Origin: Neisseria mucosa
GTDB taxonomy: Bacteria; Pseudomonadota; Gammaproteobacteria; Burkholderiales; Neisseriaceae
Assembly: GCA_003028315.1 (NCBI GenBank)
Contig: CP028150.1
Location: 2,108,001-2,172,000, forward strand
Length of the DNA: 64,000 nt
Direction: 5' to 3'
The notes beneath the pieces are model-generated. The model ran no database searches, was not told where the DNA came from, and was given only the letters and a program-made list of their open reading frames with translations. Positions 8,726 through 15,823 of this stretch are shown here, piece after piece; the stretch's first letter is position 1; every line of letters begins with the position of its first letter. A program made the translations under genes and the position numbers.

Positions 8726-9016
8726 ATGGAATATTATATGCTTTTGGCCACTGATGCAGACGACGTACATGAAGCCCGTATGGCTGCACGTCCCGATCAT
8801 CTGAAACGTTTGGAAGCCCTGCAAGCCGAAGGGCGCCTTTTGACAGCCGGACCGAATCCTCTGCCCGACAATCCCGAACGCGTCTCCGGCAGCCTTATCA
8901 TCGCCCAATTCGCATCGCTTGACGAAGCCCAAGAATGGGCGGAACAAGATCCTTATGTCGCTGCGGGCGTATATGAGGAAGTTTTAATTAAGCCCTACAA
9001 AGCTGTTTTTAAATAA
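8726..9016 (+). CDS. yciI: YciI-family protein
   Basis: A 96-residue small cytoplasmic protein of the YciI (YCII/ferredoxin-like fold) family. It has the conserved His-Asp dyad region (RMAARPDHLKRLEAL) and the GSLIIAQFASLDEAQEWAEQ-type segment followed by DPYVAAGVYEEV. The biochemical role of the family is poorly defined; a pseudo-catalytic His-Asp pair is known. AAGGAG at 8711-8716, inside the yciB 3' end, is its ribosome binding site, which implies translational coupling. The TAA stop overlaps the ATG of the next gene by one base. Confidence 0.9.
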   Translation: MEYYMLLATDADDVHEARMAARPDHLKRLEALQAEGRLLTAGPNPLPDNPERVSGSLIIAQFASLDEAQEWAEQDPYVAAGVYEEVLIKPYKAVFK

Positions 9017-9285
9017 TGGATATGCGTTCAGCAATAGAAGGTCGCCTGAAAACTCTAAATCCTCAGATATTCGAGTTTCAAGACGACAGCCATTTGCACA
9101 AAGGACACGCGGGTAATAAAGGCGGGGGGCATTATGCTGTAACCGTCGTCAGCGAGGCTTTCACCGGGATGAAACGTATCGAACGCCAACGTATGGTTCA
9201 AAACCTGCTCCAAGACCTGTTTGCCGGCGGCTTCATCCATGCCTTGAGCATTAAGGCGGCAACGCCCGACGAATATTTCCATTGA
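9016..9285 (+). CDS. bolA: BolA-family protein
   Basis: An 89-residue BolA/IbaG-type protein with the class II KH-like fold. It works with monothiol glutaredoxins in Fe-S and redox homeostasis and sometimes binds DNA. Visible marks are the N-terminal IEGRLKTLNPQIFEFQDDSH, HKGHAGNKGGGHYAVTVVS with an invariant His, and the C-terminal GGFIHALSIKAATPDEY. It is start-coupled to yciI (TAATG overlap). It belongs to the BolA/IbaG family; I cannot assign the exact subgroup from sequence alone. Confidence 0.9.
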   Translation: MDMRSAIEGRLKTLNPQIFEFQDDSHLHKGHAGNKGGGHYAVTVVSEAFTGMKRIERQRMVQNLLQDLFAGGFIHALSIKAATPDEYFH

Positions 9286-9319
9286 ATTATCCGTAGTGTT
9301 TCAAATTAAAGAGAAGATT

Positions 9320-10192
9320 ATGAGAAAAACCCATTTTACAGCCGCATTGGTTATGGCCGCCCTATCCTGCAGCCTGTTTGCCCAAACTCTGGTTACCGTC
9401 AACGGACAAGCCATCGACAGCAGCGTGATTGACGGACAAGTTGCCGCCTTGCGTGCTGAAAACAAACAAATCCAGGATTCTTCACAACTGCGACAAGAGC
9501 TGGCCAACCGCCAAGTTATCAGCACGGTTATCGCGCAAGAAGCCAGACGCCGCAAACTGGACCAAAGTGCGGAATTCAAAAAAGCCCTCGAACAAGCCCG
9601 TGCAGATGCGAAGAAACAAGGCGCGGACAAAAAACCGTCCTTCAAAACAGAATGGGCGGCATTTGAAGACGACCTGCTCGGACAGGCCCTGGCCATCGAC
9701 GTATTGCGCAAAAATCCTGTCAACGAACAAGAAATTAAAAAATCCTACGATGAATTTGCCAAATTCTACCAAGGCAGTCAGGAAGTACGCCTAGGGGAAA
9801 TCGTTACCCGAACTAAAGCCGACGGACAAAAAGCTGCTGCCGATTTGAAGGCGAAGAAGGCTTTTGCCGCAGTATTGAAACAATATTCGATTGATGAAGA
9901 AGCCAAAAAAGCAGGCGGTATTCCTCAAGCTTATGTTCCGCTGAAAGACTTGCAAGAAGCCGCACCGCCTCTGTACGCAGCAGTCAAAGACCTGAAAAAA
10001 GGTGAAGCGACATCCGAACCGCTGCAAGACGGTAATTCTTACGCCGTGTTTTACGTTGACGACCGCCGCGATGTCAAAGTTCCTGCCTTTAACGAAATCA
10101 AAGGCAACATAGCCCGCGACCTGAGTACTGCCCGCATTGACGACACTATGCGTGCTCTCTTGCAAAAAGCCGACATCAAACCTGCCAAATAA
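9320..10192 (+). CDS. Periplasmic parvulin-type peptidyl-prolyl isomerase (PpiC/PEB4-like)
   Basis: A 290-residue exported chaperone and isomerase. The signal peptide MRKTHFTAALVMAALSCSLFAQ leads into a SurA/PEB4-like N-terminal helical domain (TVNGQAIDSSVIDGQ, LRQELANRQVISTVIAQEA). A parvulin domain follows (EVRLGEIVTRTKADG, FAAVLKQYSIDEEAKKAGG, LKKGEATSEPLQDGNSYAVF). The start at 9320 was chosen over an upstream in-frame codon at 9296 because it begins a clean signal peptide and has GAGAAG just upstream. It is probably the last gene of the yciB operon and is closed by a DUS terminator. It likely assists outer-membrane protein folding; that is an inference from the family. Confidence 0.9.
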   Translation: MRKTHFTAALVMAALSCSLFAQTLVTVNGQAIDSSVIDGQVAALRAENKQIQDSSQLRQELANRQVISTVIAQEARRRKLDQSAEFKKALEQARADAKKQGADKKPSFKTEWAAFEDDLLGQALAIDVLRKNPVNEQEIKKSYDEFAKFYQGSQEVRLGEIVTRTKADGQKAAADLKAKKAFAAVLKQYSIDEEAKKAGGIPQAYVPLKDLQEAAPPLYAAVKDLKKGEATSEPLQDGNSYAVFYVDDRRDVKVPAFNEIKGNIARDLSTARIDDTMRALLQKADIKPAK

Positions 10193-10267
10193 CCTTTAAG
10201 CTTCCTATAACGGATAAGTAAAGGAAATTAAGCCGGATTCTTTTTGCGGCATTGATGCAATCCACCT

Positions 10268-10310
10268 AAAGGTCGTCTGAAACCATAACGTTTTTCAGAC
10301 GACCTTTTCT
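10268..10310 (+). terminator. DUS-pair terminator
   Basis: AGGTCGTCTGAA at 10270-10281 and its complement at 10294-10305, followed by TTTTCT. It ends the yciB-to-PPIase operon. Confidence 0.85.
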
Positions 10311-10388
10311 ACCTGCATTGCTGTCGAAACACTTTTGTATTTGAATCTGCCGTCAACCAATCTTTTGAAATAGAGATAAAGAACCGCT

Positions 10389-10850
10389 ATGCGAGCCGTC
10401 ATTCAAAAAGTGAGTTGTTCCCGTGTCGATGTATTGGACGGAAATCATAAGGAAACCTGCGCCGAAATCGATAACGGATTGATGATATTGCTCGGCGTTA
10501 CCCACGACGATACCGAATTAGATGCGCGCTACATTGCCGACAAAGCCGCCAATCTGCGTATTTTCGAAGACGATGCCGGCAAATTGAACCTGTCCGTCAA
10601 AGATGTCGGCGGCTCAATCCTGCTGGTCTCCCAATTCACATTGTATGCCGATGCACGAAATGGCCGCCGCCCGTCTTTCTCGGCAGCCGCCCCTGCCGAA
10701 CAGGCGCAAACGCTCTATCTGCATACCGCAGAACTATTGCGCGGACATGGTTTGAACGTGCAAACCGGCCGCTTCCAAACGCATATGCAGGTCAGCCTGT
10801 GCAACGACGGCCCCGTTACCCTGCTGCTGGACTCGCAAAAACTGTTTTGA
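10389..10850 (+). CDS. dtd: D-aminoacyl-tRNA deacylase
   Basis: A 153-residue enzyme that removes D-amino acids (and Gly from tRNA-Ala) mischarged on tRNA. Both active-site signatures are present: SQFTLYAD (residues about 78-85) and the Gly-cisPro motif in CNDGPVTLLLDS near the C-terminus. It starts MRAVIQKVSCSRVDV as in the family. It is transcribed alone, bounded on both sides by DUS terminators. Confidence 0.95.
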   Translation: MRAVIQKVSCSRVDVLDGNHKETCAEIDNGLMILLGVTHDDTELDARYIADKAANLRIFEDDAGKLNLSVKDVGGSILLVSQFTLYADARNGRRPSFSAAAPAEQAQTLYLHTAELLRGHGLNVQTGRFQTHMQVSLCNDGPVTLLLDSQKLF

Positions 10851-10902
10851 CGAAAATCCTACTGCGGAACCAAAAAAGTATTGCCCTTACCTCATATAAT
10901 CC

Positions 10903-10948
10903 AAAGGTCGTCTGAAAACCCATAAATTAGATTTTCAGACGACCTTTG
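10903..10948 (+). terminator. DUS-pair terminator after dtd
   Basis: AGGTCGTCTGAA at 10905-10916 faces its complement at 10934-10945. The stem extends by further A-T pairs and a short T run follows. Confidence 0.8.
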
Positions 10949-11207
10949 GCTATTCGCTTCTGACTCGAAGTCGACTCTATATAATGCTTTTGAATTACAT
11001 CAAGGCGGCGATACCGGGAAGAGTAACGATTCCCAAGCATCTACGCACGACCAAACTACACGTCATCGTTCGGAAGCGGGAGCGCCTGATGCATTAGAAA
11101 ATTTTACCCCCAACACCGACGCCAATCAAGACATACTGTTTCAAGGCGGCGCAGACCGCGGAATGTTCAGCCGTGAACATAACCTGATTTGCCCTATTGA
11201 AATATGA
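10926..11207 (+). pseudogene. Possible remnant: 93-codon open frame without a start
   Basis: One frame is free of stops from 10926 to the TGA at 11205-11207. It has no usable start near its 5' end, where it runs out of the DUS terminator. The translation is hydrophilic (for example GGDTGKSNDSQASTHD, then ILFQGGADRGMFSREHN) and resembles no family I recognise. It may be the 3' end of a decayed gene or simply chance. Apart from this frame the gap between dtd and aat (10949-11235) shows nothing. Confidence 0.25.
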
Positions 11208-11235
11208 AATACCTAACAAAGCATTTCACTTGCCG

Positions 11236-11961
11236 CTATTCCAACGTTCCACCTACCACCCTCGCGCCCAACGCTTCCTTCAAAGGCAAAGCGTTCAAGC
11301 GTTGCAAGGTCGTCTGAAATTCGGCGAACGGTATCGGTTCCGAACCGAAACGATACATATGCAGGGTATCTTGCTGACAGTCAATCAACTCGATGCCCAA
11401 TCCGGCAAGAAACGGGACGGCTCGCGCGAAGGCGATTTTGGAGGCATCCGGCTCAAGGGCGAACATGGATTCTCCGTAAAACACCCGTCCGATTTGTACA
11501 CCGTAAAAGCCGCCCGCCAGTTTCAGACGACCTGTTTCATCGGGATAGAAACATTCAAACGAATGCGCATGCCCCAAGCGGTGCAGCTCGGTATAAGCGG
11601 CTTGGAACTCGGGAACAATCCATGTGCCGTCCTGACCGGGGCGCGGAAAGGCGGCGCAATGCGCAATGACGGTTTCGAAACATTGGTTGACCGTTACCCG
11701 ATAGGGTTTGTTGCGCAAGGTTTTCGCCAACGAACGCCCGATATGCAGATTTTCAGGCACGATGACGGCGCGCGGATCTATGGTGTGCCAAAAAAACCAA
11801 CCGTCTTCGCTGGACCACGGGAAAATCCCCTGACGATACGCCGACAGCAGCCGTCCCGTGTCCAAATCGCGGCTGATACCGACCACACCGTCGCACTCTT
11901 CCAGCGCGTAAAACGGGTCGGGGAAAGTGTAATCATTAGGGTAAAGCAAGGGGATACTCAT
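11236..11961 (-). CDS. aat: Leucyl/phenylalanyl-tRNA--protein transferase
   Basis: A 241-residue N-end-rule enzyme that adds Leu or Phe from charged tRNA to proteins with N-terminal Arg or Lys, marking them for ClpS/ClpAP. Family marks are GLVG-like VVGISRDLD, YRQGIFPW, the WFFWHTIDPRAVI block, the GGFYGVQIGRVFYGESMF core and IELIDCQQ. Length and ends are normal. Two DUS copies lie within the coding sequence (about 11307 and 11523). A shortened Correia element lies just upstream of the start, so it could influence expression. Confidence 0.95.
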   Translation of the reverse strand: MSIPLLYPNDYTFPDPFYALEECDGVVGISRDLDTGRLLSAYRQGIFPWSSEDGWFFWHTIDPRAVIVPENLHIGRSLAKTLRNKPYRVTVNQCFETVIAHCAAFPRPGQDGTWIVPEFQAAYTELHRLGHAHSFECFYPDETGRLKLAGGFYGVQIGRVFYGESMFALEPDASKIAFARAVPFLAGLGIELIDCQQDTLHMYRFGSEPIPFAEFQTTLQRLNALPLKEALGARVVGGTLE

Positions 11962-11975
11962 TAAAAATCCTAAGG

Positions 11976-12045
11976 TATAGTGGATTCACTTTAAACCGGT
12001 ACGGCATTGCCTCGCCTTGTCCTGATTTCAATTTAATCCACTATA
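11976..12045. mobile_element. Correia element (CREE), 70-bp deleted form
   Basis: It starts TATAGTGGATT and ends AATCCACTATA, the Correia terminal repeats. The middle (CGGCATTGCCTCGCCTTG) is recognisable from the larger copies at 37649 and 50655, but most of the interior is missing. It lies between aat and fur. Confidence 0.75.
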
Positions 12046-12083
12046 TTATTCTGATTTGCAGCGGCATGATGTTCATGTTCCGC

Positions 12084-12128
12084 AAAAAATTTCAGACGAC
12101 CCCAAATTCTCATCCGAGGTCGTCTGAA
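12084..12128 (-). terminator. fur terminator made of a DUS pair
   Basis: TTCAGACGACC at 12091-12101 and AGGTCGTCTGAA at 12117-12128 pair. On the minus strand the stem is followed by a T7 run (A7 at 12084-12090 on the plus strand). Confidence 0.75.
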
Positions 12129-12153
12129 CATCAAACATCTTTTAAAACGGGAA

Positions 12154-12588
12154 TCAGCGTTTGCTCTTTGCCTGGCATTCGCCGCACACGCCGTACATAT
12201 AAAGCGCATGGTCAACGATGCGGTAGCCGTTTTCTTCCGCGATCTTGTCTTGCAAGGCTTCGATTTCGGGATTGTGGAATTCCGTTACCTCGCCGCATTT
12301 CACGCAGACGATATGGTCGTGGTGGTCGCCTTTGTCCAATTCGTAAACCGCCTTGCCGGTTTCAAAATGGTGGCGCTGCAAAATGCCTGCCTGCTCGAAC
12401 TGGGTCAACACGCGGTAAATCGTCGCCACGCCGATTTCCACACCCTCTTCCAGCAAAATACGGTACACATCTTCGGCACTCAAATGCTCTTCAGCATGCG
12501 ACTCGAACAAATCCAAGATTTTCAAACGCGGACCGGTAACCTTCAAACCGCTGTCTTTCAATTGCGCAATATTGCTGAATTTTTCCAT
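12154..12588 (-). CDS. fur: Ferric uptake regulator Fur
   Basis: A 144-residue Fe(II)-dependent repressor, the main iron regulator of Neisseria. It has an N-terminal winged helix (MEKFSNIAQLKDSGLKVTGPR, then GVATIYRVLTQFEQAG) and a dimerisation domain with the metal site KGDHHDHIVCVKCGE and the C-terminal CGEC. The ATG at 12588 was chosen; the frame is open further up, but the conserved protein begins here. It is divergent from bamE with a shared 220-bp control region that holds an AT-rich dyad (12722-12741). Confidence 0.95.
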   Translation of the reverse strand: MEKFSNIAQLKDSGLKVTGPRLKILDLFESHAEEHLSAEDVYRILLEEGVEIGVATIYRVLTQFEQAGILQRHHFETGKAVYELDKGDHHDHIVCVKCGEVTEFHNPEIEALQDKIAEENGYRIVDHALYMYGVCGECQAKSKR

Positions 12589-12721
12589 AATATTCAATAT
12601 CCCTGTGAAGTAATAGACGTTATAATACGCAATTTCAGCCCGCTTGCCCACTATTACGCCATAGCGGTTTGCAATAAAACCACAAGTTTTGTTTGCATAC
12701 AAACGATAGCCGACTGAAATT

Positions 12722-12741
12722 ATAATCAAAGAGATGATTAT
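12722..12741. promoter_or_regulatory. Candidate operator dyad between fur and bamE (Fur-box-like)
   Basis: A perfect inverted repeat ATAATCA (12722-12728) / TGATTAT (12735-12741) with a 6-bp AAGAGA spacer. The half-sites resemble the AT-rich GATAAT units of Fur boxes, but the spacing differs from the 19-bp consensus. The overlapping TATAAT at 12721 could be a -10 box. Autoregulation of fur is an inference. Confidence 0.4.
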
Positions 12742-12809
12742 CGTTTGCTTTTTCAAAAAATTCAAGCAATGATACCCTTCCACCCGAATTCGAACAGAAA
12801 GGCATATCC

Positions 12810-13193
12810 GTGAACAAACCCCTCTGTCTTGCCCTCGCCGCCCTCATCGGACTTTCCGCATGCAGCGCCGAACGCGTTTCCCTGTTCCCCTCCTACAAAC
12901 TCAAAGTCATCCAAGGCAACGAACTTGATCCCCGCGCCGTCGTCTCCCTCCAAGCAGGCATGAGCCGCGACCAAGTCCAACTCCTGCTCGGCACTCCGCT
13001 GCTGCGCGACGCATTCCATGCCGACCGCTGGGACTACACCTTCAATACCAGCCGCAACGGCATCATCAAAGACCGCAGCAACCTCACCGTTTATTTTGAA
13101 AACGACGTCCTTGTCCGCGCAGAAGGCGATGCCATCCAAAAATCCATCGAAACCCTCCAAGCCGAACAAAAAGCAGCCCAAACTGCACAATAA
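12810..13193 (+). CDS. bamE: Outer membrane assembly lipoprotein BamE (SmpA/OmlA)
   Basis: A 127-residue lipoprotein subunit of the BAM complex, which inserts beta-barrel proteins. The lipobox LSAC puts the lipidated Cys at residue 18. The fold signature follows (QGNELDPRAVVSLQAGMSRDQVQLLLGTPLLRDAF, here spanning residues about 35-70, and DRWDYTF). The start is GTG. The spacing to an AGAAAGG-like site upstream fits, and the signal peptide MNKPLCLALAALIGL begins right there. It sits 16 bp before dapB and is probably cotranscribed with it. Confidence 0.92.
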   Translation: MNKPLCLALAALIGLSACSAERVSLFPSYKLKVIQGNELDPRAVVSLQAGMSRDQVQLLLGTPLLRDAFHADRWDYTFNTSRNGIIKDRSNLTVYFENDVLVRAEGDAIQKSIETLQAEQKAAQTAQ

Positions 13194-13209
13194 TCATTAA
13201 GGAAACCGC

Positions 13210-14019
13210 ATGAGCGCATTGAAAATCGCCATCGCCGGCGTCAACGGCCGCATGGGGCGCGTACTGGTTGAAGCCGTCAACAACCATCCCGACACCGTCC
13301 TCTCCGGCGCACTCGAACACGCCGGCTCCGAAGTCTTAGGCTTGGACGCAGGTTTCGCCTCCGGCATCAAAACCGGCATCGCCATTTCAGACGACGTTGA
13401 CGCCGTCCTCGCCCAAAGCGACGTACTCATCGACTTCACCCGCCCCGAGCCGACCCTCAAACACCTGCAAAAATGCGTTGAAAAAGGCGTCAACATCATC
13501 ATTGGCACCACCGGCTTCGACGACGCAGGCAAAGCCGCCATCCGAGCCGCCGGCGAAAAAACAGGCGTCGTCTTCGCCGCCAACTTCAGCGTCGGCGTCA
13601 ACCTCACCTTCCACATCCTCGACACCGTCGCCCGCGTCCTCAACGAAGGCTACGACATCGAAATCATCGAAGGCCACCACCGCCACAAAGTCGACGCACC
13701 CAGCGGCACCGCCCTGCGCATGGGCGAAGTCATCGCCGACGCGCTCGGCCGCGACCTCAAACAATGCGCCGTTTACGGCCGCGAAGGCCACACCGGCCCG
13801 CGCGATCCGTCCACCATCGGCTTTGCCACCGTCCGCGCAGGAGACATCGTCGGCGACCACACCGCCCTCTTCGCCACCGACGGCGAACGCGTCGAAATCA
13901 CCCACAAAGCCAGCAGCCGCATGACCTTCGCCGCCGGCGCCGTCCGCGCCGCAATTTGGGTCAACGGCAAAACGGGGTTGTACGATATGCAGGACGTTTT
14001 GGGATTGAAAAAACGCTAA
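13210..14019 (+). CDS. dapB: 4-hydroxy-tetrahydrodipicolinate reductase
   Basis: A 269-residue NAD(P)H-dependent enzyme of lysine and meso-diaminopimelate synthesis, which feeds peptidoglycan. The N-terminal Rossmann motif is VNGRMGR. The catalytic segment EIIEGHHRHKVDAPSGTAL (residues about 153-171) holds the His-His-x-x-Lys residues. Length is typical. AAGGAAAC lies before the ATG. A DUS-like sequence lies in frame near 13386. It is the second gene after bamE and is closed by a DUS terminator. Confidence 0.96.
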   Translation: MSALKIAIAGVNGRMGRVLVEAVNNHPDTVLSGALEHAGSEVLGLDAGFASGIKTGIAISDDVDAVLAQSDVLIDFTRPEPTLKHLQKCVEKGVNIIIGTTGFDDAGKAAIRAAGEKTGVVFAANFSVGVNLTFHILDTVARVLNEGYDIEIIEGHHRHKVDAPSGTALRMGEVIADALGRDLKQCAVYGREGHTGPRDPSTIGFATVRAGDIVGDHTALFATDGERVEITHKASSRMTFAAGAVRAAIWVNGKTGLYDMQDVLGLKKR

Positions 14020-14044
14020 AACCGTTTTCATCCGCATGACACAA

Positions 14045-14081
14045 AAAGGTCGTCTGAAAAATGTTTTTCAGACGACCTTTT
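14045..14081 (+). terminator. DUS-pair terminator after dapB
   Basis: AGGTCGTCTGAA at 14047-14058 and its complement at 14067-14078, with a tight loop and TTTT tail. It lies between convergent dapB and trpC. Confidence 0.85.
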
Positions 14082-14104
14082 ACATGATTCCGCAATATGA
14101 AACC

Positions 14105-14887
14105 TTAAAACAACTTCCGCACTTCTGCTTCAATATCGTCGGCACGCATAAAGGTCTCGCCGATTAAGAAGGTATGTATGCCGTGGCTGCGCATAAAATC
14201 CACGTCGGATTTGCCGCGGATGCCGCTTTCGGTAACGACGGTTTTACCTGCCAGCGCAGGCAGTAAATCCAGAGTCTGCTGTAAAGATACGTCGAATGTC
14301 CGCAGGTTGCGGTTGTTTACGCCCCATAGGGGTGTTGTCAGGTTTCGGCATTTTTCCAATTCTGAAGCATCATGCAGCTCCAACAATACGCTCATGCCTA
14401 ATTGATGGGCTACTGCTTCGAAATGTTCTAATTGTTCTTGCTCCAGCGCGGCGGCAATCAGTAAGACGGCATCAGCCCCCCAGGCACGCGCCTGATAAAT
14501 CTGATACTCATCGATGATGAAGTCTTTTCGTAGAACGGGAAGCCCGACTGCCGCACGTGCCGCTTTCAAATATTCGGGAGAGCCTTGGAAATATTGTTCG
14601 TCAGTCAATACCGACAAGCACGCAGCTCCGGCATTTTCATAGGCACGGGCAATCTGTGCAGGATGGAAATCTGGGCGGATCAGTCCTTTGCTCGGGCTGG
14701 CTTTTTTAATTTCAGCAATGACGGCAGGGCGGTTTTGCTCGTGTTTGGTACGGATAGAGTCAAAAAAACCGCGCACAGGCAAGGCAGCATCTGCCTGTTT
14801 TTTCATTTCATCCAAAGAGACAGAAGCTTTTTGGACGACGACTTCCTGGGCTTTAGTTGCAAGGATTTTATTCAGAATATCGGTCAT
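14105..14887 (-). CDS. trpC: Indole-3-glycerol phosphate synthase
   Basis: A 260-residue TIM-barrel enzyme that closes the indole ring in tryptophan synthesis. Visible motifs are PAVIAEIKKASPSKGLIR (phosphate and catalytic Lys), VLRKDFIIDEYQIYQARAWG, LLELHDASELEK, WGVNNRNLRTF and VTESGIRG. The ATG at 14887 begins MTDILNKILATKAQEV as in homologues; the frame upstream is not conserved in character. It stands alone, without other trp genes nearby. Confidence 0.95.
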   Translation of the reverse strand: MTDILNKILATKAQEVVVQKASVSLDEMKKQADAALPVRGFFDSIRTKHEQNRPAVIAEIKKASPSKGLIRPDFHPAQIARAYENAGAACLSVLTDEQYFQGSPEYLKAARAAVGLPVLRKDFIIDEYQIYQARAWGADAVLLIAAALEQEQLEHFEAVAHQLGMSVLLELHDASELEKCRNLTTPLWGVNNRNLRTFDVSLQQTLDLLPALAGKTVVTESGIRGKSDVDFMRSHGIHTFLIGETFMRADDIEAEVRKLF

Positions 14888-14954
14888 AACAGGTTTCCTG
14901 CACGGCAAAGCCGTCATCTTAACACAAGAGGTCGCCTGAAAAATAAAACGCGGT

Positions 14955-14994
14955 AAACAAAACAAGCCGTACGGAATCTTTCCGACGGCTTGTT
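14955..14994 (-). terminator. Terminator of the Ala-rich lipoprotein gene
   Basis: ACAAGCCGT / ACGGCTTGT stem (14962-14970 and 14984-14992) with an inner CGGA/TCCG extension. On the minus strand it is followed by TTTTGTTT. Confidence 0.75.
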
Positions 14995-15012
14995 GATACG
15001 AAACCCAAACAA

Positions 15013-15411
15013 TTATTTGGCAGCGTCTTTCATTTTGTCCGCAGCATCTTGAGTTGCATCGGCGGCTTTGTTTAAAGCATCTTTAGCAGCATTTTTTGCA
15101 TCTTTGGCAGCTTCTTCAACTGCTTTTCCTGTGGCTTCGGCTGCATTTGATAAGGCTTTATCTGCATTTTCCTTAGCGTCGGAGACGGCTTTATCTGCGC
15201 TTGCCTTAGCATCGGCAGCAGCATCTTTAACATCAGAAACGGCTTTTTCGGCAACGTCTTTGGCATCGGCAGCCGCATCTTTTGCTTCGGAAGCAGCAGC
15301 ATTGGCATCAGAAGCTACGGCAGAAGCAGCCTCTTGTGTTTGTTGTTTGGCCTCTTGAGAGCATGCAGCCAAGCCGGCCATCATCATCGCAGCAATCAGT
15401 AATTTTTTCAT
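15013..15411 (-). CDS. Ala/Lys/Asp-rich lipoprotein with 11-residue-type helical repeats
   Basis: A 132-residue predicted lipoprotein. The signal peptide MKKLLIAAMMMAGLAAC gives a lipobox LAAC with Cys at residue 17. The mature part is almost only Ala, Lys, Asp and Glu in repeats such as KDAAADAKDVAEKAVSD and KDAAADAKASADKAVSD. It has no Pro or Gly in the core, so a long amphipathic or coiled-coil helix is expected, much like LEA-type or YtxH-like proteins. I recognise no defined function. The composition resembles an H.8-type lipoprotein, but the AAEAP pentads are absent. It has its own terminator. Confidence 0.8.
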   Translation of the reverse strand: MKKLLIAAMMMAGLAACSQEAKQQTQEAASAVASDANAAASEAKDAAADAKDVAEKAVSDVKDAAADAKASADKAVSDAKENADKALSNAAEATGKAVEEAAKDAKNAAKDALNKAADATQDAADKMKDAAK

Positions 15412-15555
15412 GTTTTATCCTTTCTTAATCTGGAAAACACCTACCCCTTTTCAGGCAGGCATGGGAATCATAACATAACGGACCAGTAGAATAGGGCAGT
15501 TTAACGGCAAATAACAGGCTGTTTACTTTTATTGAAAAAAAATTCAAAAAACTTA

Positions 15556-15584
15556 TTGACGAGCAGGATGTCGGCCAATATAAT
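15556..15584 (+). promoter_or_regulatory. Promoter of tRNA-Lys
   Basis: TTGACG (15556-15561), a 17-bp spacer and a consensus TATAAT (15579-15584), with transcription expected a few bases before the mature tRNA 5' end at 15597. Confidence 0.85.
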
Positions 15585-15596
15585 TCATAGCTTATC

Positions 15597-15672
15597 GGGT
15601 CGTTAGCTCAGTCGGTAGAGCAGCGGACTTTTAATCCGTTGGTCGAGCGTTCGAATCGCTCACGACCCACCA
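15597..15672 (+). tRNA. tRNA-Lys (anticodon TTT)
   Basis: A 76-nt cloverleaf with CCA encoded. The acceptor arm is GGGTCGT / ACGACCC, discriminator A at 15669. The D-arm is TAGCTCAGTCGGTAGAGCA-like, the anticodon TTT is at 15630-15632 in a CTTTTAA loop, and the T-arm contains GTTCGAATC. It reads AAA/AAG codons. It stands singly with its own promoter and terminator. Confidence 0.98.
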
Positions 15673-15678
15673 AATATC

Positions 15679-15710
15679 AAAACCTGCTTTGAAAAAAAGC
15701 AGGTTTTTTT
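15679..15710 (+). terminator. tRNA-Lys terminator
   Basis: Stem AAAACCTGCTTT / AAGCAGGTTTT with loop GAAAAA and seven T residues after it. Confidence 0.9.
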
Positions 15711-15823
15711 ATGTTCTCCGGAATAATCTACTTCCCCTGTAAATATGCTAAATATACTTGTATGCCAGGCAATTTAAGCATAGACTAAAACTACACGCGA
15801 CTACAACAACAGGAGAACTTGAA

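Noticed and set aside
11197..11964. 255-codon plus-strand frame opposite aat
   Set aside because: Antisense to a complete and highly conserved aat gene; no independent evidence.
13387..14037. Minus-strand 216-codon frame opposite dapB
   Set aside because: Shadow of dapB; Ala/Val/Asp-rich nonsense composition.
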